A stretch of DNA of 64,000 nucleotides from Eutypella sp. D-1 (lineage: Eukaryota; Ascomycota; Sordariomycetes; Xylariales; Diatrypaceae), in the NCBI GenBank assembly GCA_023313575.1, contig JAJTTP010000011.1:310001-374000 (forward strand), in the 5' to 3' direction. Below are positions 1-10,715 of the stretch, in pieces. How positions within the stretch are numbered: position 1 is the stretch's first letter; every line of letters begins with the position of its first letter. The position numbers and the translations under genes were made by a program. The notes beneath the pieces were generated by a model. It was not told the DNA's origin, made no database searches, and saw nothing but the letters and a program-made list of their open reading frames with translations.

Positions 1-1223
1 CTCATTATTTAGCGGCAACGACCGAAAAACCTCGTCAAAGCGAATGATGGGAAAGCCGAGAGACCGGAACCCAGGCTCGGCCTGTGTTGTTTCCAAGAGC
101 ACCACCCTATCGTCGGCAAGCCCCTTGTAATCGCGAAGATCATGTAGATAGCCATTATCGTGACAGCACCCAGCAATGAAAATCTTTTTGCACTGGATGT
201 TCTTATGATAGTGGCTAAGCATACCTGCGGCGGGGTAAGTCACATCCATTCGTACAAGTACAAAATAGAGAAAGCCTAGGCAAGGGAGCCCAATCAAGGG
301 AGCCAGGCCAAGGGGACCCAGTCAAGGACTGCAGAGTGAGGGGCTGGGGGTGCACGTACGTCTTATTTTAGAATCCGCATTCTCTTTGCCTTTGCCGACA
401 TTGACGAAATCGAAATCAGCGCGGCTATTGGTGAAGCGCTCAGCAAAGGTCTTCATATCGTCGTCGGAATTGATCACATGAGACAACCGTAATGACTTAG
501 ATAAGTCGTTGAGATTAGCATAAACCCGTACTACTATGGACACGTCTTCGTGGCCGAAGTTGGTGCCCTTGAGATTTTCGCGGACAGCCTGCTTCAACTT
601 TTGGGCAGCCCTCTCGGCACCCTCGATCGGGTCACGGAGGAACTCGTCTGCGAACTTTGCACCATCACCGTCGACCAGTACGACAACGAAGGAGTCCTTG
701 TTCTGTTTGAGCAGGTCAGTTGGGTCGAGAACAAGTAAATGGATTGACCATGGCACTGCATGGAGGGGAAACTTACAACTCTCTGGTCTAGCGTTTGTAC
801 ATCCTTCTCTAAAAGAGCAGCCTTGGACTGATAAAGAGCCCGGGATCTCTTCTGATCCTCGAGATCTAATTCCAGATCGGATATCCTTTTCGCATCTGCA
901 TCAATCTGCTTGATCATACTCTACGACGAAAACGTCAGCTGAGCCGGATGAGAGCGTCGCTTAGATAAATAGAAGTGACGGAAAAGAAATAAGGCGAAAA
1001 AGAGAAACTGGACGTTGAACTATGCCCAAAAAATCTGTCGCGAGAAATGAGGCGGGGTTTGAGATCGTACATGGATGAAACTTTGCCGCTCACTATCGAC
1101 TTGTAGATAATGATTAAGCCGATTAACAGCATCAGAGGGCAAATTGTCAGTAGATTGCGACTGGCCATGGCCGTTCAACATGGTGAACGACGAGCCCCCA
1201 GCGGACAACATTAGGCGCCGCAA
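1..1223 (-). CDS. DUF7923 / tandem CCCH zinc-finger protein, N-terminal part (runs off left edge)
   Basis: Four exons on the minus strand, 1223-1071, 920-777, 702-360 and 224 to beyond base 1, join in frame; the introns have GT donors, AG acceptors and CTGAC-type branch sites. The product starts with about 50 polar residues, then a coiled coil (KQIDADAKRISDLELDLEDQ). A globular domain follows with the hydrophobic strand FVVVLVDGDGAKF and later KIFIAGCCHDNGYL and LLETT. This order matches the fungal family in which a DUF7923 domain precedes tandem CCCH zinc fingers; the fingers would lie beyond the left edge. The function is not established in the family as I know it; the zinc fingers suggest RNA binding. 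The start is the first ATG of exon 1; an upstream start is possible. Confidence 0.8.
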
Positions 1224-3756
1224 GCTCCGGAATTATGATAAAGGGCGGGTATTGTGAAGAGTTCAGATCCGACTCAATGGAGCGTACCCGTCGTCGAATA
1301 AGCCTAGGTTGGTAGCTATAGAGTTAGATTTTAAAATTTAAATTCAGATTGATTTGGGAGAGTTGAAGTCAGCCAGAGGTGGTGCAGAGCAGATGGAGAA
1401 GTAATAAAATGTGGTTTACGAGTATCTACTCTTCTCTATTTCATTAGCCGTAAATTTACCACTTAGGTAAGTGTGGTTTGTTCGAATTAATTGAGATCCG
1501 ATTGCCGAAGTGGGGAACTAAATGCGACAATGAGTATTGTATGCTACTGAGTAACCTCAGGTACCTATAACTTTACAAGCTACCTAGGTAGGTATGCGAG
1601 GCCAGCTCTGGTACCCTGGAGCAAGCCTTGTAGGTGCCTAACATTAGCTACCCGGACCTCACTTAGGTAACTTTACAGCTCTAGAGGGAGTGATATATCG
1701 GGAGAAAGAACCCCTATTACCGGGTCAAACTAGAGGTAAATACGCTAGGTACGTACTTAACAAGGTTCCCAGATGGATTGTACATAAGGATGTAGCTTCA
1801 TGTAGAAAGGCCTACAGATAGGACCAGGGGGTTCCCGAGTTCTGGTCAAATCGCTTTCAATGTTAATCCGATCCAGGGCGTCGACTGCCCTTAGAATATG
1901 TGTGCCCAGGTGGACAGAAGCAAGTGGGAGGCTGCTGGCTTCTAGACTTTTCAAGACAGACAGGGGGGGAGGGGGCGAATGGTGGGGTGACTGGGGGGAA
2001 TCAGGAGGGAACAAGTTCGTATGGATAATTTAATCCTATGTATTGCCTCTGTTTAAAATATCCTGTATTAGAACCCAGTTGTTGGTAGTGTGGTCCTCGT
2101 GTTACAGGAATCAAAGTTATCAAAACAACATAGAAGGGTCAAGACATGGATATTTCCTAATTTCTAAGTTTCAACAGTTGCACATGATTGAATCTGAAAA
2201 AGTTGCTACCCAAGGTACGGGTAATCAGGTAATCAGGTAATTGAAGACCTCGGGACCCACTGGCAGAACTGTCATCCAGGTAAATTTTTCGAACCTTGGA
2301 ACCTGGCGGCAACCTGCGAAAGAAAGGCGAAGGGTATCGTGCCAGCACGTGACCTAATAAATATCCTACCTGTGACATCCTTTCGAGGTTTCCTCTCTGC
2401 TCTCTGCTATCTGCCCTCTCCTCCCTCTGGCATCCTATCAGATGCCTACCTAGGTACTCAAGTACATAGGTAGGTGCTCGGGCGTCCGGGCACCTAATTG
2501 CTTCAGTGTCGCAAAGCATAGTCGCGGGAATCAATAGTTAGGACTATTGAACCAATCCCCGCTTACGTATGCAATGTAATTAGTGGGCAAGGTGAATTTC
2601 GAAGTCCATAGGGCACGGCGCTTACGTGACAGCCCTATTTGGTTGGCTGGCTGGCTGGTTATCGGAGTCTCCTCATGAAACAGCTTCGCCTCCTTTATAG
2701 CCCGCGGGCCGTCACAGTGCCCATCTGCCCATCTTTCTTGGTCGTACGCATACGAGGGCAATCAAGGGACCTGGCAATGCTCAGCACATTTGACTTACTA
2801 AGTAAATACACAGGACTTGTATTTCCCAGGTGTCGGGAAGCTCGGTTGAGGTAGAACACCACTCATTTGATTACCTAGGACTCACAGAGGGACGATATAA
2901 TTTCCCCTGCCCTACATGTTGGGAACCTACATAGGCTACTGCTTTATATGCTGCATGCTGTGGTACGTCTCGCTACCTACTACCTGAGTGAGACTTAGTA
3001 CGTTCGGCCCAACCGAAGCGGTGCATTCGTTCTTCGCACCTTGGGTGAGTACATACCCGAGCCGACGTGACTGCCAGATAAAACGCATGGCGAAGTCTAA
3101 ATACGCCCCTGTGAAACGCCATCGGGTACGTGCACAATTTGGCCGGGTCAGCTTGGTCAGAAGAGAAGAAATACTTAGACCTAGACCATCTGGATCATTG
3201 CGAATGAACCATCGCTTCAGTACGAGCTTGGGTATAGATAAATGTATAGATACGTCCACTTTTATTGTTGTAGGGAACACGTTCCCCTCCTGCTCATTGT
3301 AAATATTCCCTGGGGACTTATACTAAGCTGGCTGAACGTCTAGTTCCCTCTTTTCCCGCCCGATGCTAGAGAGAGCGGAAAACCAGTACATAAGCATGTA
3401 TACGCTTCCTTGATCTCTTCTCCTTTTCTGCAGATCATACCGTCTATCATTCAACGCCACTACGTAGGTGATGTCCTTTTAACAACCTCCTTATAGGATT
3501 GAAATGCAAGTGCTTGATTGCTTTCTTTTCGCACGGCTTGGGGCACGAAATGTGACAATGATGTCGCCGCCAGGAACCCGCGACAGCTATCTCCCGTATC
3601 TACATGAAAACGCCCGGTAAATGGGCTACATGTCTTCGATCCCAGCAGCAACTGATATGCTAACAGTTTTCAGTGTGTAAAAGCTCTACGGAAATCTTTC
3701 AGCTCAGCCAATATTTGCTTACATGTCTCTTTAGCTTACTGACTCTCGTCTGCATC
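1224..3756. other. intergenic region, no supported gene
   Basis: Reading frames here are short, overlap on both strands and have no recognisable motifs or splice-joined continuation. The stretch holds several TAGGTAGG/CCTACC palindromic clusters (around 1580-1600 and 2445-2475). No tRNA or rRNA was seen. Confidence 0.6.
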
Positions 3757-5382
3757 TCACATTCTCGCCATCGCAGCCCCGTTTCCTATGCCATCCCCTC
3801 CTCCAGCAAGTACAAGCTTTGCCAGGCGAATCTGCGCCCAGTCGATCTCTTTGATGCTGAGGATCGTGTAGGTCCAGCCGATAACTGCCTTGGAGTCCCT
3901 CTGCGGCTTGCAGAGGCACCAACACAACTTTGAGCATTTCTTGGTGTTCAGGAAGGTGATGCTCTGCTGGTCTAGGTGACTATTCGTTCTCCAGTCAGTT
4001 AGTATGCCCGTTGGATACGGCTGCTGGTCCTTATGCAGATCAATGAACTGGAAATGCTGTTTCTTGCTCATGGATTCCCGGTTAGAATAGGTGACCCTTG
4101 CGAACAGTTCGAAGATCATCTCTTGTCGAAGCTTGTGGCCTCTTGCAGTCAGGCTCAGCATTTCGCCAATTCTGAAGCATGTTCGGAGCACCATGTTGCC
4201 AGTGAGCGGCGACAAGCCAGATATCTCGATCGGGGTTGTCGGAGGAAACGGCCTAAGAGCCATCGAATCATCAACGGAATAAGATGCAGGGCTATGTTGA
4301 TGTATCATGTTCTTCACCGATTTTTGACTCTTTCCAGGCTGTTGAGAACCAGCAAGGGATGAGTCTTTTGGCATATTGCTCGTGATGTCACGCACGGCTT
4401 GCCAATCCACATCTTCGTCGAGCAAGTCATCCCCTACTTCAGGATCCCTCCCGGTAATATTCCCGGTGTCTCTTCCGGGAGCTGTAGTACCTCTGAGGTT
4501 TGAATCCTGAGGTGATGAATACTGCAGCTGAGGATCGTATTCTGTGGCAGACCTAGAGTCATGGTCCCAGGCCCTCGCAACACTGGATGGGGGCATTCTA
4601 CCTTCTATGGTGCAGTTGCACGCCGGCTCTGCAACCAGAGTCATATCTTCCTCCAGCAGATCCTCGAGGAGATACTCGTCGTCATTAGGGACACGAGCAT
4701 CTGGAGTTTCGTCAAGAGGCGGTTCACCCGCGAGACGAGCGTCTGCACTAGTATACTTCTTAGCTTCACTGGAATCCTCAGGCTGGGTCGAGATGTCATG
4801 GTCCACTTTTCTCGCCAAGAGAGAGTGGGACTCATTTGCGGCACCGCTTGAGGTGTTCTTGGGATCCATTTCTAAGAAGCGATCGCCTGTGAGTATCTCG
4901 AATGACTCGGGTTCTTGAAGATTAGCATCAGTCTCAACATGGAGATGAGGTGGATTGAAGTCCTCCGTGAGCCCTCGAGTAGGGTAAGATATCAACTGGT
5001 CCATCGTCGTCTCCATCGTCTGCTCGGAGCTGTGATTACCACCAGGAAATCCCAAAGCCCACTCGTCGGCAGGATGCGAGTCACACTTGATCGTCTGGAG
5101 AATATGGAACGAACTGGACACAGACGGAGCTGGCCAGATCTGCTGGCGCTTCACTCGAGCACCGCCACCGCTTGAAGGAAGTTCGATGTTTCGTTTGAGG
5201 TACCGATCATGATCGACCATAAGCTGCGTTGGCTCAGGACTGCAAGGGATATCATATACAGTCGACGCAAATTTTCGCGTCTCGACGCTTGTCGTGGGAC
5301 ATAAAGGCCCGGGCCTGTTTATAGGCGTGAAGCCGACAGCTGCCTGACTAGACTGACTACATGGACTTGTTATAAGCGTCAA
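3757..5382 (-). CDS. conserved fungal protein of unknown function with conserved C-terminal region
   Basis: A single open frame of 541 codons. The first roughly 370 residues are polar, rich in Asp, Glu, Ser and Pro and probably disordered, with acidic patches such as EYLLEDLLEEDM and GDDLLDEDVDW. The C-terminal part (about residues 380-525) is more structured: GLSPLTGNMVLRTCFRIGEML, then FELFARVTYS, KKQHFQFIDLHKDQQP, a Cys-rich KKCSKLCWCLCK and a final hydrophobic stretch. I recall this VLRTCFRIGE module from unnamed Sordariomycete proteins; its strand-rich pattern could be an OB-like fold, which is inference. It may act in the nucleus, but nothing in the sequence proves that. The neighbours give no functional clue. 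Confidence 0.7.
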   Translation of the reverse strand: MTLITSPCSQSSQAAVGFTPINRPGPLCPTTSVETRKFASTVYDIPCSPEPTQLMVDHDRYLKRNIELPSSGGGARVKRQQIWPAPSVSSSFHILQTIKCDSHPADEWALGFPGGNHSSEQTMETTMDQLISYPTRGLTEDFNPPHLHVETDANLQEPESFEILTGDRFLEMDPKNTSSGAANESHSLLARKVDHDISTQPEDSSEAKKYTSADARLAGEPPLDETPDARVPNDDEYLLEDLLEEDMTLVAEPACNCTIEGRMPPSSVARAWDHDSRSATEYDPQLQYSSPQDSNLRGTTAPGRDTGNITGRDPEVGDDLLDEDVDWQAVRDITSNMPKDSSLAGSQQPGKSQKSVKNMIHQHSPASYSVDDSMALRPFPPTTPIEISGLSPLTGNMVLRTCFRIGEMLSLTARGHKLRQEMIFELFARVTYSNRESMSKKQHFQFIDLHKDQQPYPTGILTDWRTNSHLDQQSITFLNTKKCSKLCWCLCKPQRDSKAVIGWTYTILSIKEIDWAQIRLAKLVLAGGGDGIGNGAAMARM

Positions 5383-6687
5383 GCCAGGGGATAAGGATAA
5401 TAGTAATTACCATTGATTGCCTGGCATACTGTCCTCTAAGTTGCGACAAGCACCTTTGCGATCTGCTAATGAAACAACTACCGTAATCGATTGATTTTAA
5501 GTTCGTGATTTGGACTTTAATACTCTTACATACTTAGGGAGGCAGAAAGTGTAATTGCTACTAGGAGAGAAGAAAGGGGTAAGACTTGAATATCAACAGC
5601 TAGGTGGTTTTGCTAAAATCTGTTTGGATAAGCCTGTAGACGGCCTAGAGAAGAATTCTGGGGGGAATATTTCGATTTAGGAACGAGAAGAGAGCCCGGG
5701 CGCACACTATGTACATGAATCTGCCGTTTATAGGAAAAGAGAATAGGATACAAGTAGGTAGCAGTTGCCTGTATCACCTTCCACCCTGTGAATCCTAATT
5801 ACATTTCTCAATGGTGTTTAGAATGATGTAATATGGAGGTGAGCGAATTATTCACTTAACCGTGATTCTACACCAATAGTTATCTACCCACCACCACGAG
5901 GCAAGTAATCCATGCTGAAAGTCTGCCCTACCGGCCTGAATCAGATGCCGGGACTGTCCGTTAGGTGACATAAACAGTCTTGGCAGGTTGAACCCGAGGT
6001 TGACATCCCTACCATCGTGCTGCCCAACTAATGCTACATCGTTAATCGATAGTACCACATGACAAACTACAGCTGTCCATCTCAAGCTCCAAATAGCGTA
6101 GGTCACGTACAGAGCAGGTACCGTAGGTAGTTACTTGGAGCTACCCACCTGGCAGGTACTTACTTCCAGGCACTCACCTTTCAGGTTACGTGTAGATGTT
6201 TCTTCTAACCTTTGCCGACCCAACTTACGTTGTTAGTCGACACCATCCATCACATTCTTATTTACTTGAAAGAAATGATACCCTTATAACTATTGGCGAT
6301 AATTCTTAATACCCTTACTTCGTGACTTTCTCAAACGGCTGTCGATACATTTATTGATGACCCCGCGACTTATCTTATCGGCACGTCATATCATCCACAC
6401 CGGGGCTGGCACTGCCTCACCCCACGTTGATCCCATACAAATTCCCATACAAATCCTACATGTCAAGTATCTTCAGCTCACTAGTTTCACGAAGTGGTCG
6501 TATCTGCCTCTCTAGACGATCTTAGAAGATCGTAATCATATGCATTTGACTCCTACTTCGGCCGCACGAGCTTCGTTACCGAAGCCTTTCTTATCTTGCC
6601 CTCAACAAGCGTCTGCCTGTCTGCCTGCCTGCCAAGGTGGGATTGCATGTTATCGTGAAGCGAGTGCGACAACGTTGATATCTCACG
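5383..6687. other. divergent intergenic region between the unknown protein and lsb5
   Basis: No supported gene. The region between two divergent genes probably contains both promoters. A run of ACCT/AGGT half-palindromes lies at about 6113-6187. The bases just before 6688 are pyrimidine-rich, as is common in fungal leaders. Confidence 0.55.
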
Positions 6688-8386
6688 ATGTTTTCTTCCA
6701 GTGTAAGTACCTTTTTACTCTCACGGGTTTTGAGCCTCAATTCATTAAACTCTGTGCTGCATGTAAACCCGCTGCTCCCTTCACAGGCCTCTACCTAACC
6801 TTGAACTATATTCAAATTCGGCGTCGCTAGTATTTGTGATTCTATTTACAGCCTGATACCATCTGGCATGTGACTTAACCGAAGACGAACCATAACGTTG
6901 ACATTTGAATAGAAAAAGCCGTATTCGGCTGTCACGGTGACAGTCGAGCGACTCACAAGCGAGCAGTACGAGGAGGATGACCTGAGCGGTATTCCGGACC
7001 TCGTCGAGGTCATTAAGTTGCAAGGATCCGGACCTGCTGAGGCGGCTAGGGCTCTGAGGAAGAAGCTTAAATATGGTAGCGTCCATAGACAGCTGAGGGC
7101 CCTGGTGCTGCTCGACGGTCTAATCCAGAATGCGGGCCCACGCTTCCAGCGGACTTTCATAGATGAACCTCTGCTCGAGCGCCTGCGTGTCTGCGGCACC
7201 TCAAATCTCTCGGAGCCTGAGGTGAAGAAGAAGTGTTCCGAACTGTTCCGAAGCTGGGCCTCGGAGTACAAGAACACGCCCGGACTGGAGCGCGTCGCCG
7301 TATTGTACCAGGTGAGCATCGTCAAGACCGCCGGGCATGGTCGTCACTTACCGTCACCAGGAACTTCCGCGACGCAAGCAGGTCGTCACGCAGGACCGGT
7401 CCAAGGTCCTGCGGGAGACAGAGCAGGATCCGTTCCGAGATTCAGAGGACGAGGAAGAAACTCCGAAGAGTCCTGCTTCGCCGGCCACGTCGTCATCGCG
7501 GCCGCCTGATCCCTTCCCTCAGCCCACTCAGACGATTCAATCTTTTAGCCACATAAAGTCGGCGTCAGGATCGGGTTCTGGCTCTTTTTTCAGCTCGTCC
7601 AAGGACAAGGATAAGAAGAAGAAGAATAAGACCAAAAAGAAGGCTCAGCCCTTCAACCTGGAGGCCGAAAAGGATTCCATGAAGGTTGCGATCGCCGAGT
7701 CATCCATCGCCGCTACGAATCTGTCCAACGCGCTGCAAAGTATAAATCGGGAGCAAGAGCGGATCTCGGATAACCCCACCGCGGTGCAACGGTTCGAGAT
7801 TTGCAAAAAGCTCAGGCGCAAAGTGTTACGCTACGTACGTCTACTCCTCACTAACCGTGCGGGGGTCTCACAACTAAATCAATGCCCAGATTCATCACGT
7901 AGAGGACGAACAATGGCTTGGTGGACTACTGCATGCCAATGATGAGCTCGTCATGGCTCTGATGACCTTCGAACAGCTGGACCGCTCTATTGACGCCGAC
8001 AGCGACTCCGAGGACGAATTGGCTGAGCAGGCACATCTTTACCGGAGTAAGACATCTATTGGAAGTTCGTCAAAAACCACGGTATGGGCTAACAGCAGAC
8101 AGTGGCTTCCGAGAAGGGCAAACAGGCTGTATCTCCAACGAGTCCCGCCAGCCCCGTTCCAGAGATGAATGACTTGAGCATTACGCCTAGCATCCCGCCC
8201 CGACCTGCGGCACCCCCTAGGCCGTCCGCGGCATCGAAGCCGCGCGTAGTCCCGCAACCCACGCCTCAGATGGCGCAGGTAGACGAGGATGATGAGTCGG
8301 CGGAGGAGGAGGATGAGAACGATCCCTTCGCAGACAGGAACGCCCTGTCGACACCTCAGGCGGAGAAGTCAGAGCCTAAGTGGTGA
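6688..8386 (+). CDS. LSB5: VHS/GAT-domain endocytic adaptor, Lsb5-like
   Basis: Five exons, 6688-6702, 6913-7311, 7361-7834, 7890-8046 and 8103-8386, give 442 aa. Exon 1 is a 15-nt mini-exon coding MFSSS. Residues 6-138 form a VHS domain (TVERLTSEQYEEDD, KKLKYGSVHRQLRALVLLDG, CSELFRSWASEY). A lysine-rich linker follows, then a GAT domain at about 240-345 (AIAESSIAATNLSNALQSIN, LLHANDELVMALMTFEQLD). The acidic tail carries a DPF motif, a type that binds AP-2 or EH proteins. In yeast, Lsb5 links ubiquitinated cargo to Las17 and cortical actin, so the likely role is endocytosis and actin patch trafficking. The last intron has a GCTAAC branch site and fixes the frame into exon 5. The domain order is seen; the role comes from the family. 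Confidence 0.9.
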
Positions 8387-9501
8387 AGACCTCTCTCTCT
8401 CTCTAGGTTCTGCGTTTTATTATATTTGGGGGCCGGTACCTGCTGTTAGGATGTATGAGGAAGTGGCGTTGATGTTGCCTTTCATAGCAGACCTGATGAC
8501 TCCATAGCGATATGCGCGTGCGCAGGATTACGTTCAGATACCTTCACGATTGATAGCTTCTCTCTGGATCTTTTCGCTTTTACTGCGCTGCTGTTGTATA
8601 AATATGGCCATGTTGAACCTGAATGATCTATATTGATATCCTCCACGTATCGTATCAATCATCGTTTCTCGCTCGGTTGTATTTGCTTTATTCATTAACC
8701 TATTTATCCATCCTTGGGGCCCGTGGAGTAAGTGATAGGTTTCTGGCATGGTGCTTGGATGTGGCAAAGTCTATCTGGTATGAAACTGTCAACCATGGCG
8801 ACTCTCCGAGAACCTAGATGCAATTTAGCCTTGCCATTCCATTCTTATATCAGGTAACGTTTTGTTATGTCGGCAAGGTTAGATAAGTGGAGAATTTTTC
8901 AGATGACTTTTGATTGGCTGATTGGTTAATTGGCTGATCGCCGACCTTAAAACAGCATAAGAGCTGGGGGGTAGCTCCATTTTTCCAGCTGCCCCGCTAT
9001 CCCATTGGGCGATCCAGCCAATTGGTGAGCTTAATGGGAGAATGTGGAATACTTAGGGAAGCGGGAGGGACGACGGGCCAAATTTTCTTTTAAAAAAATG
9101 TTAGTTCAACAGAGCCCGCCAAGCAAGCGATAATATCGTATTCTCGATATAAGTATACTTACTTACCCGTGGACTACTACTACTACTACTACTAGGACTA
9201 CTACTACGGATATTTTCCTTATCGGCTTCCCGGGTACGACCTTGATTCCCACCACCATCATCACCAACAACACCGGCACCAAACACTGACCGGACCGGCC
9301 GACGAAAGAAGGAAGCACTCAGTCGATACAAGCACACGATATACAGGACCCGATTGATCGATTTCCCTTCCGTTATATTTCTCCCTGTGGGCCAATTCCG
9401 GATGCCCGCCGATCCCGCTTAACAAACAAGCACTTTCTTCCTTTCTTTCTCTTCCTTTTTTTTCCCCGCGAATTCACGATCCTAAACCCACATAGGGCAC
9501 A
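8387..9501. other. lsb5 3' region and cox14 promoter region
   Basis: A short CT run follows the lsb5 stop codon. The rest has no supported gene. The last 120 bases before 9502 are rich in C and T, typical of a fungal promoter or leader, and a CTA repeat lies at 9173-9208. Confidence 0.55.
9173..9208. repeat. CTA trinucleotide microsatellite
   Basis: About seven CTA units are followed, after a single AGG interruption, by three more. It lies about 300 bp upstream of the COX14-domain gene, probably in its promoter. Confidence 0.9.
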
Positions 9502-10715
9502 ATGGCGGGAGGTGGCAGGATCCCGCGCACCGTGGCTGATGCCACGCGGTTCACATCCAACACCCCGCATGCGAATACGAAGTCCACATCAGTATCCTCG
9601 AGCTCATCCTCTTCCTCACCAAAAACCGCCTCCAGCCCCGCGTCTCCCTCTTCTTCCTCTTCCTCTTCCTCCTCTTCCTCCGCCTCCGCCGCCGCGAAGA
9701 AGTCATCGTCATCACCCCAGTCTCCACCCAGCCACCAGCCGCAGCAGCGGAGAGCGCAAGCGCCAACCGGGAAAGCGGCGCAGGTGGAGACCATCGAGGA
9801 GCGGGTGCGCCGGTTACGGGCCGCACACCTGGCGGCCAAGCAGCACGACATCTCGCGGTTTGACCGCATCGTCGGCACTGCGCGGGGATTCTTCGACGCC
9901 GCGCATAAGTTTACCGTGATGGGGTTAATCGGCTTTAGTGGTATGCTTTACAGATCCACCACGACTTGCACACGCACCGTCCCCCGCTTTACGTAGCATT
10001 GCTTTATTCAGATCGAATATTAATAACCTCCCCTCCCCCCTTCTCTCTTTCTCTTGCTTTATCGTTCTTCGGATGATAGCGGCATAGATAAAGGGGGGGA
10101 AAACCCCAAACCGAAACCCGCTGACCAATCCATCTTTCCCCTCCAGGCCTCGCCCTCTTCGTGACCGTCTATGCGACGGCCGACATGATGATGCACAACC
10201 GCAGGACGCGGAACGAGTTCTCCGCGATGCAGAAGAAGATCAGGGACGACAGCCTCGAAGCCGCGCGCCTCGCGTACATAACGGGCGACGCCACCGAGGA
10301 GCAGATCATCCTAGTCGAGGAGGCCAACGCCCGCGCCAAGATGTCCGGCGTGTCCCTGCCCTCGCTGCTCTCTGCCCCGCAGACCCCCGCCCCCGCCGGC
10401 GGCTGGGCCGATCCCCAGCAGCAGCAACATGGCGATGCGGCCGGGAGCGCCGCGTGGTCCGCTGATGCTGACCCCGCCGCCGCAGCCGCGAACGAGACCG
10501 ACGCGCCCTCGAAGAAGAAGGGCCTGTCGGCCTGGCTGTTCGGCGGTCTCAAGAAGGAGGATACTGTCGCCGGCGACAACAGCAGCATCAGCGTAGCGAG
10601 GGCCGCGTTCGAAAGCGAAAGGGAGAACCAGAAGCGGGGCGGCCCGCTCGACCAGGTGGGCCTGGACGCCGGTGCTGGGGGCAACAAGGACCAGGAGAAG
10701 AAGGGGTGGTGGTGA
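9502..10715 (+). CDS. COX14-domain protein, probable cytochrome c oxidase assembly factor
   Basis: Two exons, 9502-9940 and 10147-10715, joined across a 206-nt GTATGC...CAG intron, give 335 aa. The start MAGGGRIPRTVADATRFTS and the segment from FDRIVGTARGFFDAAHKFTVMG into a single membrane helix (about residues 139-160, ending TADMMMHNRRTRNEF) match fungal proteins annotated with a COX14/cytochrome oxidase assembly domain. Residues 25-75 are a long Ser-rich low-complexity tract encoded by TCN/TCC runs. The C-terminus is Ala-, Pro- and Gln-rich and contains KKGLSAWLFGGLKKE. It is expected in the inner mitochondrial membrane. The role in Cox1 assembly is inferred from the domain; the long tails are specific to filamentous fungi. 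The intron interrupts the membrane helix. Confidence 0.75.

Noticed and set aside
2936..3302. Facing frames of 114 and 104 codons
   Set aside because: They mirror each other on opposite strands, lack motifs and look like chance open frames.
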